The notes under the pieces are model-generated. The model was given only the letters and a program-made list of their open reading frames with translations. It did no database searches and was not told the DNA's origin. Positions 51,282-60,008 of a stretch of 64,000 bases of DNA are shown here, piece after piece. Source of the stretch: AP-15 sp963785565. Its GTDB lineage: Bacteria; Pseudomonadota; Alphaproteobacteria; ATCC43930; CGMCC-115725. Where the stretch lies: contig CAWAVV010000005.1 in NCBI GenBank assembly GCA_963785565.1, forward strand, positions 124,001 through 188,000, written 5' to 3'. Within the stretch, counting starts at the first letter, position 1. Every line of letters starts with the position of its first letter. The translations under genes were made by a program, and so were the position numbers.

Positions 51282-53231
51282 TCAGCGGGCAAGATCGCTG
51301 ACCAGCGAGAAGGCCGAGTTGCCGCCAACCTGCCCGCGATAGACTTGCAGGTTTTCCAGCACGCGCTGCACGTAATGCCGCGTCTCGTCGATCGGGATGG
51401 TTTCGATCCAGTCGACCATGTTGATCTTGCCGCCGCGCGGGTCGCCATACTCGGCAAGCCACTGCCGAACCCGACCTGGGCCGGCATTGTAAGCTCCGAT
51501 CGCCAGCGCGTAAGACCCGCCGAAATCATCGATCAAGTGTTCTAGGTAGGCACGTCCGAGGGTGACATTGTAAAGGCCGTCCATGGTCAGCCTAGGGATC
51601 GATAACGGCAATTGCAGATTGTTGGCGATGAAGCTCGCCGTCGCCGGCATCAATTGCATCAGTCCGCGCGCCCCAGCGGGGCTCATCGCGTCAGGCTCGA
51701 ACGCGCTTTCCTGACGCACGATCGCGAAGAGTAGGGCGGGTTCGGCGTTGCCGCCGCTGGGCAGGGCGATAGTCGGATAACCGTGGATCATCAGCGGCGT
51801 CCCGGCGGTGATCGCCCGCTTGGCAACCGCGATCGACAGGTCGATGCGCCCGTACTGCTCGCCCAGAGCGGCGAGCATGGCGAATTGGGTAGGGTTGTTG
51901 GCGCTGTCCGCCAAATGCAGCAGGAATGCCTTGCTATGAGCGCGGTCGCCGAGCACGAAAAAGATCTGCGTCGCGCGCACGACCTCGTTGTTGTCAAAAT
52001 CGGCACGCTCCGCCGCTGTCGGGACGGGTTCGGGAACCGGGTGCGGCGGCGCGTCGTCGCCGAGCTGATGAGCGGCGAGCTGGCCGTAAAATGTGGCCAT
52101 ATGCTCGGCGCCGGCAGCGTACCATTTCCGGGCCAAATCGGATTTCGCCTCGGCCTCGGCCGCACGCCCTCCCCAATACCCGGCGCGCGCCTTGGTATAG
52201 GGTGTGTCCGCACGGGTCAGCACCTGCGAGAAATGGTCAAAGGCGAGCGACGGCTGTTTCATATAACGCAGCGCGATATAGCCCAGCAGAAACTCGGCAT
52301 CGGAATAGGCGTTGCCTTCGAGCACACCGTGCTGCCCGGCGATGCGGTAGGCGAGATCGGCGTTTCCCGAGGCGAGCAGCCGCCGGGCGATGATCTGGCG
52401 CTCGTGCCACCATGCCGCGGGCCGCACCGGGTCGCCCCGGTTGGCCTGGAGAATCGCGACCGCGGCGCCGGTCATATCCCGCTCCCGCTGCCAGCGTACC
52501 TCCTGGTAGAGAAGCCCGGGATCCGAGTGCAGCCGTACTGGGATACGGGCGACGAGCATGCCGGCGGCAGCGACTTGCAGGTTGAGCGCCAGTCGCGCCT
52601 CGGCCAAAGCCCGATAGTCCGATGGCACCCGCATCAGCATGCGCCGCGCTGCCTCGGTCTTCTCATCCCACAACAGTCGGTCGAGCCGCCTTTCGTCGTC
52701 CTCCGTACGGATTGCGGCGGAATGCCCGGCGAGAAAGCTTTTCTCGTCGAGCGCGTTGAAATCGGCGTCGACCCAGGCCCGGCGCAGTGCCGCCGTGCCG
52801 CCGGCGAGGTCGCCCGCGTTCAGCAGAATTTCGGCCGCGCGGACCTGACCAGCGGCGCTAAGCGGCGGATAGCGCTTTAGCCAGTCAGCGGCGACCGCCT
52901 CAGTTTCACCGGAGAGCGCTTCCTCGGCGTGCTTTCGAAGCGCTTTTTGATACGGCCAATCCGGGTTTTTTTCGATAAAATCAGCGATGTCGACAAAGTG
53001 CCCAGGAGCGCCGGGGCTGGCGTAATCGAGCCAGCGCAGCATCTTGAGCGGGAGCGGGTCTTTAATCGAAGCGGCATCGGCGTAGGCCCGGTTCCAATCG
53101 CCCACTTGCGCAGCGGCGAGCGCTGCACGGGTCGCGCCGAGATCGGTGTCGGAGAGACCTTGAGCCTGCGCCGCGCCGGCGGCGGCGAGCGCCAGGACGA
53201 AGGACAGCACCAAGCGATATAACGAGGGCAA
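51282..53231 (-). CDS. slt: Soluble lytic murein transglycosylase
   Basis: Periplasmic enzyme that cleaves peptidoglycan to 1,6-anhydromuropeptides. TTG 53231, preceded by GGAAGGGGGG, gives a signal peptide (LPSLYRLVLSFVLALAAAGA then AQAQG) and 649 aa; TTG 53270 is an alternative and no ATG fits. A long alpha-superhelical U-domain covers about 25-470 with TPR-like pairs. The C-terminal SLT domain has catalytic Glu in IVRQESAFEPDAMSPAGARG, then LMQLMPATA and YALAIGAYNAGPGRVRQWL. Divergent from dapA. Confidence 0.92.
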   Translation of the reverse strand: MPSLYRLVLSFVLALAAAGAAQAQGLSDTDLGATRAALAAAQVGDWNRAYADAASIKDPLPLKMLRWLDYASPGAPGHFVDIADFIEKNPDWPYQKALRKHAEEALSGETEAVAADWLKRYPPLSAAGQVRAAEILLNAGDLAGGTAALRRAWVDADFNALDEKSFLAGHSAAIRTEDDERRLDRLLWDEKTEAARRMLMRVPSDYRALAEARLALNLQVAAAGMLVARIPVRLHSDPGLLYQEVRWQRERDMTGAAVAILQANRGDPVRPAAWWHERQIIARRLLASGNADLAYRIAGQHGVLEGNAYSDAEFLLGYIALRYMKQPSLAFDHFSQVLTRADTPYTKARAGYWGGRAAEAEAKSDLARKWYAAGAEHMATFYGQLAAHQLGDDAPPHPVPEPVPTAAERADFDNNEVVRATQIFFVLGDRAHSKAFLLHLADSANNPTQFAMLAALGEQYGRIDLSIAVAKRAITAGTPLMIHGYPTIALPSGGNAEPALLFAIVRQESAFEPDAMSPAGARGLMQLMPATASFIANNLQLPLSIPRLTMDGLYNVTLGRAYLEHLIDDFGGSYALAIGAYNAGPGRVRQWLAEYGDPRGGKINMVDWIETIPIDETRHYVQRVLENLQVYRGQVGGNSAFSLVSDLAR

Positions 53232-53407
53232 GGTTGGCCCCCCTTCCTTGCCGGGTCGTAGATCAGGCAAAAGTCATTACGGGGTTTCGTCAGGAGGGGC
53301 AAGCGTCGGCGAGGATGCACGGCGGGTCGGTCTGCCACCGGCAATGTTGAAGCCCCCGCTCACGAAGACTATCGTGGGCTGCCGAGGCTGCCATCCGGGA
53401 GGAAGAG

Positions 53408-54283
53408 ATGTTCAAGGGATCGCTCGTAGCGCTGATCACGCCGTTCCAAAACGGAGGCGTCCACGAGAGCGCATTTCAAGAGCTGGTATCGTGGCAGGTC
53501 GGACAGGGCACGCAAGGCTTGGTTCCATGCGGCACCACCGGCAAATCGCCGGCGCTTCACGATAACGAGCATGGGCGGGTGATTGCGCTGTGCGTCGAGG
53601 CGGCGAACGGCAAGGTTCCGGTCATCGCCGGAACGGGCACAAATTCGACCGACCACACGATCGCGCTGACGCGACAGGCCAAGGCCGCCGGCGCCGATGC
53701 TGCGCTGATCGTCTGCCCCTATTACAACAAGCCGACGCAAGAAGGGCTCTATCAGCATTTCAAGGCGGTGCACGACGCGGTAGATCTGCCGATCGTGATT
53801 TACAACATTCCTGGCCGTTCGGCGGTTGACATGAGCAATGCGACGATGGCGAGGTTGGCCAAACTGCCCAACGTCGTCGGTGTCAAGGATGCGACCAACG
53901 ACCTCGCCAGGCCATTGCGCATGCGGGTCGAGATCGGCGGGGGTTTCTCTCTGCTATCAGGCGAGGACGCGACCGCGGTAGCCTATCTCGCGCAGGGTGG
54001 CGATGGGTGCATCTCGGTCACCGCCAACGTCGCGCCGGGGCTCCTCGCCGAAATGCACGAGGCTTGGCAGAAGGGCGAAGTCGAAACTGTTCGCCGCATC
54101 AATGAACGCCTGATCCCCCTGCACGACGCACTGTTCGCCGAAACCAGCCCGGCCCCGGTCAAATACGCCGCCTCACTACTCGGCAAGTGCGAGCCAACCG
54201 TGCGCCAGCCGCTGTGGAAGACTATGCCCGAGACGCAGGAGCGGGTAGCGCGGGCGATGCGCGGCGCCGGCCTCCTGAACTAA
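53408..54283 (+). CDS. dapA: 4-hydroxy-tetrahydrodipicolinate synthase DapA
   Basis: Condenses pyruvate with aspartate semialdehyde in lysine/diaminopimelate synthesis. 291 aa with GGAGGAAGAG before ATG 53408. TIM barrel with the Thr pair in VPCGTTGKSPAL, catalytic Tyr in CPYYNKPTQEGLYQHF, YNIPGRSAVD, the Schiff-base Lys in VVGVKDATNDLARPL and GDGCISVTANVAPGLLAEMH. The usual GTTGES is GTTGKS here, a charge change next to the active-site Thr. dapA-smpB order is common in alphaproteobacteria. Confidence 0.95.
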   Translation: MFKGSLVALITPFQNGGVHESAFQELVSWQVGQGTQGLVPCGTTGKSPALHDNEHGRVIALCVEAANGKVPVIAGTGTNSTDHTIALTRQAKAAGADAALIVCPYYNKPTQEGLYQHFKAVHDAVDLPIVIYNIPGRSAVDMSNATMARLAKLPNVVGVKDATNDLARPLRMRVEIGGGFSLLSGEDATAVAYLAQGGDGCISVTANVAPGLLAEMHEAWQKGEVETVRRINERLIPLHDALFAETSPAPVKYAASLLGKCEPTVRQPLWKTMPETQERVARAMRGAGLLN

Positions 54284-54299
54284 GGCGCCGGCGAGCGCG

Positions 54300-54764
54300 G
54301 TGAGGGCGGCAGACCGTTACGTCGCGCAGAACCGGCGCGCTCGCCACGATTATGTGATCGAGGATACGCTCGAAGCGGGGCTCGTTCTGAGCGGCACCGA
54401 GGTCAAGGTATTGCGCAAGGGCCAGGCCAGCATCGCTGAGGCCTATGCCGACGAAAGCGGCGGCGAGCTGTTCCTCGTCAACGCCAATATTCCGGAATAC
54501 GCCTCCTCAGCGCACTTCAACCATGAGCCTCGGCGGCCGCGAAAGCTGTTGCTGCATCGCAAGGAGGTGAATCGGCTGCTGGGTGCGATTCGCCGTGAGG
54601 GGGTGACGGTGGTGCCCCTGTCGATCTATTTCAACGAGCGCGGCCGGGCCAAGATCGCGCTCGGCCTCGCCCGCGGCAAGCGCAAGGCCGACAAGCGCGA
54701 AGCCGAAAAGGCGCGCGACTGGCAACGCAGCCGCGCCCGCATTCTCCGCGAGCGGAACGCCTGA
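54300..54764 (+). CDS. smpB: SsrA-binding protein SmpB
   Basis: Partner of tmRNA in rescuing stalled ribosomes. 154 aa from GTG 54300, 16 bases after dapA. Signatures: RYVAQNRRARHDYVIEDTLE, AGLVLSGTEVKVLRKGQASI, NANIPEYASSAHFNHEPRRP, RKLLLHRKEVNRLLG and the basic tail GLARGKRKADKREAEKARDW. No ssrA gene is seen in this window. Confidence 0.96.
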   Translation: MRAADRYVAQNRRARHDYVIEDTLEAGLVLSGTEVKVLRKGQASIAEAYADESGGELFLVNANIPEYASSAHFNHEPRRPRKLLLHRKEVNRLLGAIRREGVTVVPLSIYFNERGRAKIALGLARGKRKADKREAEKARDWQRSRARILRERNA

Positions 54765-54788
54765 GCCGAGTGGCCGTACCCTCACAAA

Positions 54789-55553
54789 TCAAAAATGGAT
54801 CTCGTATTCGGCCTGCCATCGCCAAGTTGTAAGCGGCGCCCATGGTCTGATCCCAAATAGGATGCCGCCATTCCATTTGAGGGTGCCGGGACCGATGTTA
54901 TTGATGGTCCCGAATAGCTGCGGGCCGATACGGTTGTCCTGCGGCCAGCCCGAGTTGAATTCAGGAAAGCTGCTGGGCTGGCCATAGGCCTGTAAGCCCG
55001 GCTCGATCGGCGTGCCGAGCGCGATACGGGTCTCCCACGCATAGAGAAAGCCCGGCCTAGCCGAAGCGTAAGCGCCAATATCTTTTTCCATAAACAGATT
55101 GACGGTATTGATTGTCCCGAATATCTCTTTACGAAATATCGGTCCAAACGTGGTCTCATTCGGAGTGTCGGCTAGCGTGGTCTTGCCGAATTCCGCAAAA
55201 AATCCAGCATCTAGCCAATATTGGCCGCGTTCGGTAAATTGAAAAATATTCTCCCACGTCACCTGACTGAAATGTATTGACGCGCCGGGCCCAGCATCGC
55301 GCTCTTGCTCCAATTCGAGTTCGGTGCGCCAAAATCTGTTGACCCCATATTCAAACTCCTGGACCGAGCTCAATTCGCCGCTATGAGCCGCAAGCGGGTC
55401 GTGACCTATGTCGCCGAGCGGTTCGATCGCCAACTCACCGGTTTCAGCGTCGGGATACTGCACCTTAAAATCTGCGACGGCCGGCATCGCGAGGGCCAGC
55501 CCGAGAGTAGCGGCGGCGAGAATGGACCAGTAGTGAACGCGACGCATTCGCAT
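54789..55553 (-). CDS. Secreted, probably outer-membrane beta-barrel-like protein
   Basis: 254 aa with a signal peptide (YWSILAAATLGLALAMPAVA before DFKVQY). The mature part has alternating aromatic strands (EFEYGVNRFWRTELELEQER, FQFTERGQYWLDAGFFAEFG) and ends in EYEIHF, an aromatic C-terminal residue as in outer-membrane barrels. I recognise no named family. It is the third gene of an operon with an Ftr1 permease and a cupredoxin, so it may be a passage or binding protein for iron at the outer membrane (inference from context). Convergent with smpB. Confidence 0.72.
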   Translation of the reverse strand: MRMRRVHYWSILAAATLGLALAMPAVADFKVQYPDAETGELAIEPLGDIGHDPLAAHSGELSSVQEFEYGVNRFWRTELELEQERDAGPGASIHFSQVTWENIFQFTERGQYWLDAGFFAEFGKTTLADTPNETTFGPIFRKEIFGTINTVNLFMEKDIGAYASARPGFLYAWETRIALGTPIEPGLQAYGQPSSFPEFNSGWPQDNRIGPQLFGTINNIGPGTLKWNGGILFGIRPWAPLTTWRWQAEYEIHF

Positions 55554-55615
55554 CTCCGATAAGGTTCATGCGCACGGAGTGAATCGAAGCTGCGCGCTGG
55601 TGGGAAAGGGCTAGG

Positions 55616-56461
55616 TCAAACGGAGGCGGTGGCAGCCGGTCGGCCTGCCGAGCTCGTCGGGCCGTGGCTCAGTACTCGCATCAAAGTGCCAATGACGAGA
55701 AGAGTGGCGAGGTAGAACACCACCTGAATGCCCGCCGGTTGTGACGAATAACCGATCAGCACATGCAGCAGCAGTCCGAGCACGCTGTTCTCGCTCAGGA
55801 TCGATGACGTGTCCCACAGGTCGTTGCCAAGCGAGGGCAGCAAGTTCGCTTGCATCAAAAAGGCTGCGCCCTGCGACGCCATTCCGGCGGCCAATAGTAG
55901 AATGAGCCAGCTTGTGACCGTGAACAGCCGACGCAATGGGATAGCGAGAAGCCCGAAATAAATCAGCGCGCCGAGCGCCACGCCGCCGGCGAGCCCAAGA
56001 ATTCCGCCCGCCAACATGCTAAGCCCGCCTGATCCCGAGCTGATCGCAATGCCGTACAGAAAAAGAACGATCTCGGAGCCTTCGCGTAACACCGCGATCC
56101 CGACGACGAGAGCCAGCGCATAGAGCGGCCGGCTTCCGACCAGCACTGCCTTGCCGAGAGTCGCCGCGGCCGAGGCCAACTCGCGCCCTTGCCGGTTCAT
56201 CCAGATATTGTGCCAGCCGAGCATTGCCACAGCGGTGAACAAGATCGTCGCGTTGAACAGCTCCTGACCGATGCCGTTGACTGCCGCGGCGATGGCGTCG
56301 GCGCACAGCGCGATGATTGCCGCGCCGATGACGCCTGCGGCTACTCCGCCGGTTACCCACGCGCCGCGCCGCGGCACGCCCTGGCTCGCAGCTAACACAA
56401 TGCCGACGACAAGCGACGCCTCAAGGACCTCGCGAAAGACGATAATTGCGGACGCTAGCAT
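55616..56461 (-). CDS. FTR1/EfeU family high-affinity iron permease
   Basis: 281-aa inner-membrane protein with about seven helices. Both iron-permease motifs are present: REVLEASLVVGIVLA (REXXE-type, near residue 10) and AVLREGSEIVLFLYG (REGSE, near 125). Iron is taken up as Fe3+ after oxidation in characterised family members. It starts 11 bases after the cupredoxin gene. No EfeB peroxidase or multicopper oxidase is encoded next to it. Confidence 0.9.
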   Translation of the reverse strand: MLASAIIVFREVLEASLVVGIVLAASQGVPRRGAWVTGGVAAGVIGAAIIALCADAIAAAVNGIGQELFNATILFTAVAMLGWHNIWMNRQGRELASAAATLGKAVLVGSRPLYALALVVGIAVLREGSEIVLFLYGIAISSGSGGLSMLAGGILGLAGGVALGALIYFGLLAIPLRRLFTVTSWLILLLAAGMASQGAAFLMQANLLPSLGNDLWDTSSILSENSVLGLLLHVLIGYSSQPAGIQVVFYLATLLVIGTLMRVLSHGPTSSAGRPAATASV

Positions 56462-56472
56462 GTCAGCACTCG

Positions 56473-56799
56473 CTATTTTACGTTCAGATGGCCACGGGTC
56501 TGCGGATGGAGATCGTCGAAGAATTCATAGCTGCCCGGATCGAGGGGTCCGACGAAAACGAAGATTTCCTGACCGGGGGTCACAACTTTCTCGCGGTGAA
56601 ACTGGGTGCTTTCGAATTCGGACGTCATCTGATTGTCGTTGCGGACTACGAGCTTCACCTTGACGCCGGCGGGGATCGCGACCTCACTCGGGACGAATTG
56701 GTTGTTCTTCAGCGTGATCGCGAAACTGGGATCGTCAGCGAGGGCGGGAGCAGCGGTGGTGAGAGCGAGCAGCGCTATGACCCAGGCCATACGGCGCAT
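56473..56799 (-). CDS. Periplasmic cupredoxin-like protein (EfeO N-domain/P19-like context)
   Basis: 108 aa with a signal peptide ending TTAAPALA before DDPSFAITLKNNQFVP. The cupredoxin beta-sandwich pattern is seen: PSEVAIPAGVKVKLVVRN, SEFESTQFHREKVV and GPLDPGSYEFFDDLHP. The Glu/His-rich pair (FESTQFHREK, DDLHP) resembles the EfeO cupredoxin domain more than plastocyanin, which uses a C-terminal Cys-His-Met set; no Cys is present. First gene of the iron uptake operon; a Fur-like box lies upstream. Confidence 0.85.
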   Translation of the reverse strand: MRRMAWVIALLALTTAAPALADDPSFAITLKNNQFVPSEVAIPAGVKVKLVVRNDNQMTSEFESTQFHREKVVTPGQEIFVFVGPLDPGSYEFFDDLHPQTRGHLNVK

Positions 56800-56856
56800 C
56801 GAGAACTCCGAGGGAACTGCAAATGCGAACTCTTCGCAGAATCGCCGAGTCGGGTT

Positions 56857-56871
56857 TGCGAATCAATCTCA
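56857..56871 (-). promoter_or_regulatory. Possible Fur-type box upstream of the iron operon
   Basis: On the minus strand TGAGATT-G-ATTCGCA matches the 7-1-7 Fur consensus TGATAAT-N-ATTATCA at 10 of 14 positions, 58 bases before the cupredoxin start. Position and the iron-transport cargo support it; alphaproteobacterial iron control also uses Irr or RirA sites, so the regulator is uncertain. Confidence 0.3.
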
Positions 56872-56926
56872 AAATACCGGTGCGTTTCGCCACCGAGGTA
56901 TGCGCCGCACGCATCCCCTCAAATTT

Positions 56927-57577
56927 TCAGAGGTCCAGCTGACGGAGGAGCGCGGCAAATACCGTTTCGAACATCGTCGGGGTCAGCTTTCCGGTATTGG
57001 TGTTGAGGCGCGAGCAATGGTAGCTGTCCGCCAGGAGCCTGCCGTCCGGGAGGAGATGGAGCGCGCCATGCGCGAAGCGAAACAGCGCGCGGCGCAGGCC
57101 GAGTGTGGCTAGGGCGGCGTCATGGGCGATCGCGCCGAGCGCCAGCATCGCCCGCAACCGCGGCATGGCCGCGATCTCAGCCGATAAAAAGCCGCGGCAC
57201 GCGGCGATCTCGCCGGGTTCGGGCCGGTTCTGGGGCGGCACGCAACGCACCGCGTTGGTGATCCGCGCCCGGTGCAGCGCGAGGGTGTCATCGGGCCGGG
57301 CGTCGTACTCGCCCTCGGCCATGCCGAATTTTCGTAGCGTTGAATAGAGCAGTTCGCCAGCGTGGTCGCCGGTAAACGGGCGCCCCGTACGGTTTGCTCC
57401 TCTCAGACCGGGGGCAAGACCGATGATCAGCAATTCCGCCCGGTCGTCGCCAAAAGGCGGGACCGGCGCGTTGAACCATTCGGGATGAGCCGCACGCTGG
57501 GCTTCCCGAAAAGCCGCAAGGCGCGGACAGAGCGGGCAATCGTGCGACGGCAGCACCGCCGGCGACGGGCTGCTCAC
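56927..57577 (-). CDS. Uracil-DNA glycosylase, family 5-like
   Basis: 216 aa. Fe-S type UDG: cysteines in SHDCPLCPRL and VRCVPPQNRPEPGEIAACRG; active-site motif GLAPGLRGANRTGRPFTGDH (GLAPG, family 5 style without the family 4 Glu), and C-terminal DSYHCSRLNTNTG where the His loop lies. GTG 57577 overlaps the stop of the NYN gene by four bases. Excises uracil and other deaminated bases in the family. Confidence 0.9.
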   Translation of the reverse strand: MSSPSPAVLPSHDCPLCPRLAAFREAQRAAHPEWFNAPVPPFGDDRAELLIIGLAPGLRGANRTGRPFTGDHAGELLYSTLRKFGMAEGEYDARPDDTLALHRARITNAVRCVPPQNRPEPGEIAACRGFLSAEIAAMPRLRAMLALGAIAHDAALATLGLRRALFRFAHGALHLLPDGRLLADSYHCSRLNTNTGKLTPTMFETVFAALLRQLDL

Positions 57578-58155
57578 GCCTCGTCGACGGGTTCGGCGCG
57601 CGGACGTTGTACCTCCTCTCGCACGTGATGGTTTCGCATGATGTTCGGCGCCAGATCCTGTAGCTCGATGAAATTATCAGCCTGCCGACGCAGATCGTCC
57701 GATACCATCGGCGGCGAGGAACGGATCGTCGACACAACCGACACGCGCACGCCGCGGCGCTGCACCGCCTCGACCAGCCGGCGAAAATCGCCGTCTCCGG
57801 AAAACAGGATCGCATGGTCGATGTATTGCGCCATTTCAAGCATGTCGATAGCCAGTTCGATATCCATATTCCCCTTGATCCGGCGCCGTCCCATGGCGTC
57901 GGTAAATTCCTTGGTCGGCTTCGTCACCATCGCGTAACCATTATAGTCGAGCCAATCAACGAGCGGTCTAATCGGCGAATACTCCTGATCCTCGACTAAA
58001 GCAGTATAATAAAAAGCTCTAATTAGCCGTCCCTTGGTACTGAACAAATCAAGAAGCCGTCTATAATCGATGTCGAAAGCAAGGCCTCGCGCCGCGGAAT
58101 AGAGGTTGGCACCGTCGATGAATACCGCAATCCTCTCTTCTGGATAGAAAATCAT
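57574..58155 (-). CDS. NYN/LabA-domain protein (PIN-like nuclease fold)
   Basis: 193 aa from ATG 58155; the open frame to 58284 has no better start. NYN (LabA/DUF88) signatures with the acidic residues of PIN-like nucleases: RIAVFIDGANLYSAARGL, RRRIKGNMDIELAIDMLEMA and AILFSGDGDFRRLVEAVQRR. Such proteins are thought to bind or cut RNA; LabA-type members have roles in development and clock output. Translationally coupled to the UDG gene, which suggests shared expression but no known joint task. Confidence 0.88.
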   Translation of the reverse strand: MIFYPEERIAVFIDGANLYSAARGLAFDIDYRRLLDLFSTKGRLIRAFYYTALVEDQEYSPIRPLVDWLDYNGYAMVTKPTKEFTDAMGRRRIKGNMDIELAIDMLEMAQYIDHAILFSGDGDFRRLVEAVQRRGVRVSVVSTIRSSPPMVSDDLRRQADNFIELQDLAPNIMRNHHVREEVQRPRAEPVDEA

Positions 58156-58721
58156 CGGGCATAATGCTCCATGGAGTGTGATAATAAAAGTGTCGTACAG
58201 GGCGCTGCGCCGGTCAAGGGCTACGTCCCCACTTTGCGGCTGCGGCCAGCCATCAAACAGCTGATTTCTGAATTGCGGCAACACTGTCGCCCTTGACCAC
58301 TGGGCGCCAACCTCGTACCGGGTTACGGCTCACCGGCGCGGTCGAGCCGATCGTGGCAGTCGTCGCTGTCAACTTGAGAGCCTTCGCGAAATGCATCCCC
58401 AATATCCAGTCTCGACACCCGACTGGGCTCACTCCGGCCGAGAATTCCTGAATTAGCCTAAGGCTCATGCTTTACCCATCCTGCAGTGGCACAAAACCGC
58501 CGAGAAGGCGTTGGGCACAGCGGTTCACTCCCGCAGAATGCACGACAGGAGGATTCGCGGCACGGATGGAGCCGCTCGGCAAAATATAGACGGCCGCGAG
58601 TTAGAGATGGTTGCGGCCGACACCAGACCGAACAGCGAGCGAGCGTCTGGTCGACAGCCGCTATTCGGCCCACTATGTTCTGTGCGCCACTTGCTGCGCG
58701 CGGACAAGATGGCCGGAGAAA
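58156..58721. other. 566-base gap before hisS, no gene seen
   Basis: The longest stretch without a supported gene. Short ORFs on both strands (for example 58253-58468 minus and 58458-58733 minus) have no recognisable domain or good start. I see no tRNA or clear terminator. The divergent promoters of the NYN gene and hisS must lie here; AATTATATT-like AT-rich patches occur near 58170-58190. Confidence 0.45.
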
Positions 58722-58727
58722 ATGAGT

Positions 58728-59987
58728 ATGCAACCCTTGCAGCCGGCTCGCGGTACCCAGGATCTATTGCCGGAAGCGGCGCGGCGCCACCGGATCGTCA
58801 TTGAGACGGCACGCGCAGTTGGCCAGCTGTACGGTTTTGCTGAGATTGCGACGCCGATCTTTGAGTTCACTGAGGTCTTCGCCCGCCCGATTGGAGAAAC
58901 CACCGACATCGTCGCGAAAGAGATGTACACCTTTAAGGATCGCGGCGGCGAGGACGTCACCCTACGCCCCGAGAACACTGCAGGGGTGGTGCGCGCGGTC
59001 CTCTCGAACGGCCTCACCCAAAGCACACCATTGAAGTTTTTGTACAGTGGTCCGATGTTTCGTTACGAACGGCCGCAAAAAGGTCGGTTTCGCCAGTTTC
59101 ACCAGATCGGTGTCGAGCTGATCGGGGTTGCACAGGCCCAAGGTGACATCGAGGTCATCGCGCTTGGGAGCCGTATCCTCGACGCGCTCGGCGTCCGGCA
59201 ACGCACCGTACTAGAACTTAACACGCTCGGTGATCCAGCAAGTCGAGCTGCCTATCGTGACGCGCTAGTTTCTTACTTTTCGGCGCACGCCTCGCAACTG
59301 TCTGAGGACAGCCTTCGGCGTCTCGATCGCAACCCGTTACGAATTTTCGATTCCAAGGACGATGCCGACCAGAGGATCAGCGCTGAGGCGCCGCTCTTTG
59401 CAGAATATCTGAACGCTGCTTCGCGAGATTTTTTCTCCCGAGTGTGCGATGGCCTTAATCGGCTGGGCATCGACTATAGCCTCAATCCACGTCTCGTACG
59501 CGGCCTTGATTACTATACCCATTCAGCCTTCGAATTCGTCACGGCAGAGCTGGGCGCCCAGGGAACGGTGATGGGCGGGGGACGGTATGACGGACTGGCG
59601 GAGATGATGGGAGGCCCGGCGATGCCAGGCGTCGGCTGGGCGGCAGGCATCGAGCGGCTCGCCATGCTGATCGCGGAACCCCGCCAACCGTCGCGCCCGA
59701 TCGCGGTCGTTCCGATCGGCGAGGCGGGGGAGGCAATGGCGCTTATTGTAGCCGAGACGTTGCGCAGCGCTGGCTGTAATGTCGATCTCAGTTATTCCGG
59801 CAATCTTCAGCGCCGCATGCGACGGGCGAACCGAATTAACGCTCGTGCGGCAGTCCTGATCGGCGAAGATGAGGCCGCCCGCAATGTGGTCACCCTGCGC
59901 GATTTCGATAGTGGTGAGCAGAGCGAGGTGCCGATGGATCTGTCCTTACAGGATTTGCGTGCGCGACTGCAGGCTTTCTACAGGTGA
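58728..59987 (+). CDS. hisS: Histidyl-tRNA synthetase HisS
   Basis: Class II synthetase charging tRNA-His. ATG 58728 has GGAG nine bases upstream; ATG 58722 is two codons earlier but too close to that box. Motifs: PLQPARGTQDLLPEAARRHR, motif 2 FRYERPQKGRFRQFHQIGVE, HisA-type LVRGLDYYTHSAFEF and GGGRYDGLAEMMGG, motif 3 GVGWAAGIERLAMLI. The anticodon-binding domain follows (RPIAVVPIGEAGEAMALIVA). 419 aa is normal. The intact RGLDYYT distinguishes it from HisZ at 36 kb. Confidence 0.96.
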   Translation: MQPLQPARGTQDLLPEAARRHRIVIETARAVGQLYGFAEIATPIFEFTEVFARPIGETTDIVAKEMYTFKDRGGEDVTLRPENTAGVVRAVLSNGLTQSTPLKFLYSGPMFRYERPQKGRFRQFHQIGVELIGVAQAQGDIEVIALGSRILDALGVRQRTVLELNTLGDPASRAAYRDALVSYFSAHASQLSEDSLRRLDRNPLRIFDSKDDADQRISAEAPLFAEYLNAASRDFFSRVCDGLNRLGIDYSLNPRLVRGLDYYTHSAFEFVTAELGAQGTVMGGGRYDGLAEMMGGPAMPGVGWAAGIERLAMLIAEPRQPSRPIAVVPIGEAGEAMALIVAETLRSAGCNVDLSYSGNLQRRMRRANRINARAAVLIGEDEAARNVVTLRDFDSGEQSEVPMDLSLQDLRARLQAFYR

Positions 59988-60008
59988 ATCGAAGCCACAT
60001 GGAAACTG

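Noticed and set aside
58253..58468. 71-codon minus-strand ORF upstream of hisS
   Set aside because: No domain, no ribosome site and no coupling; too little to call a gene.
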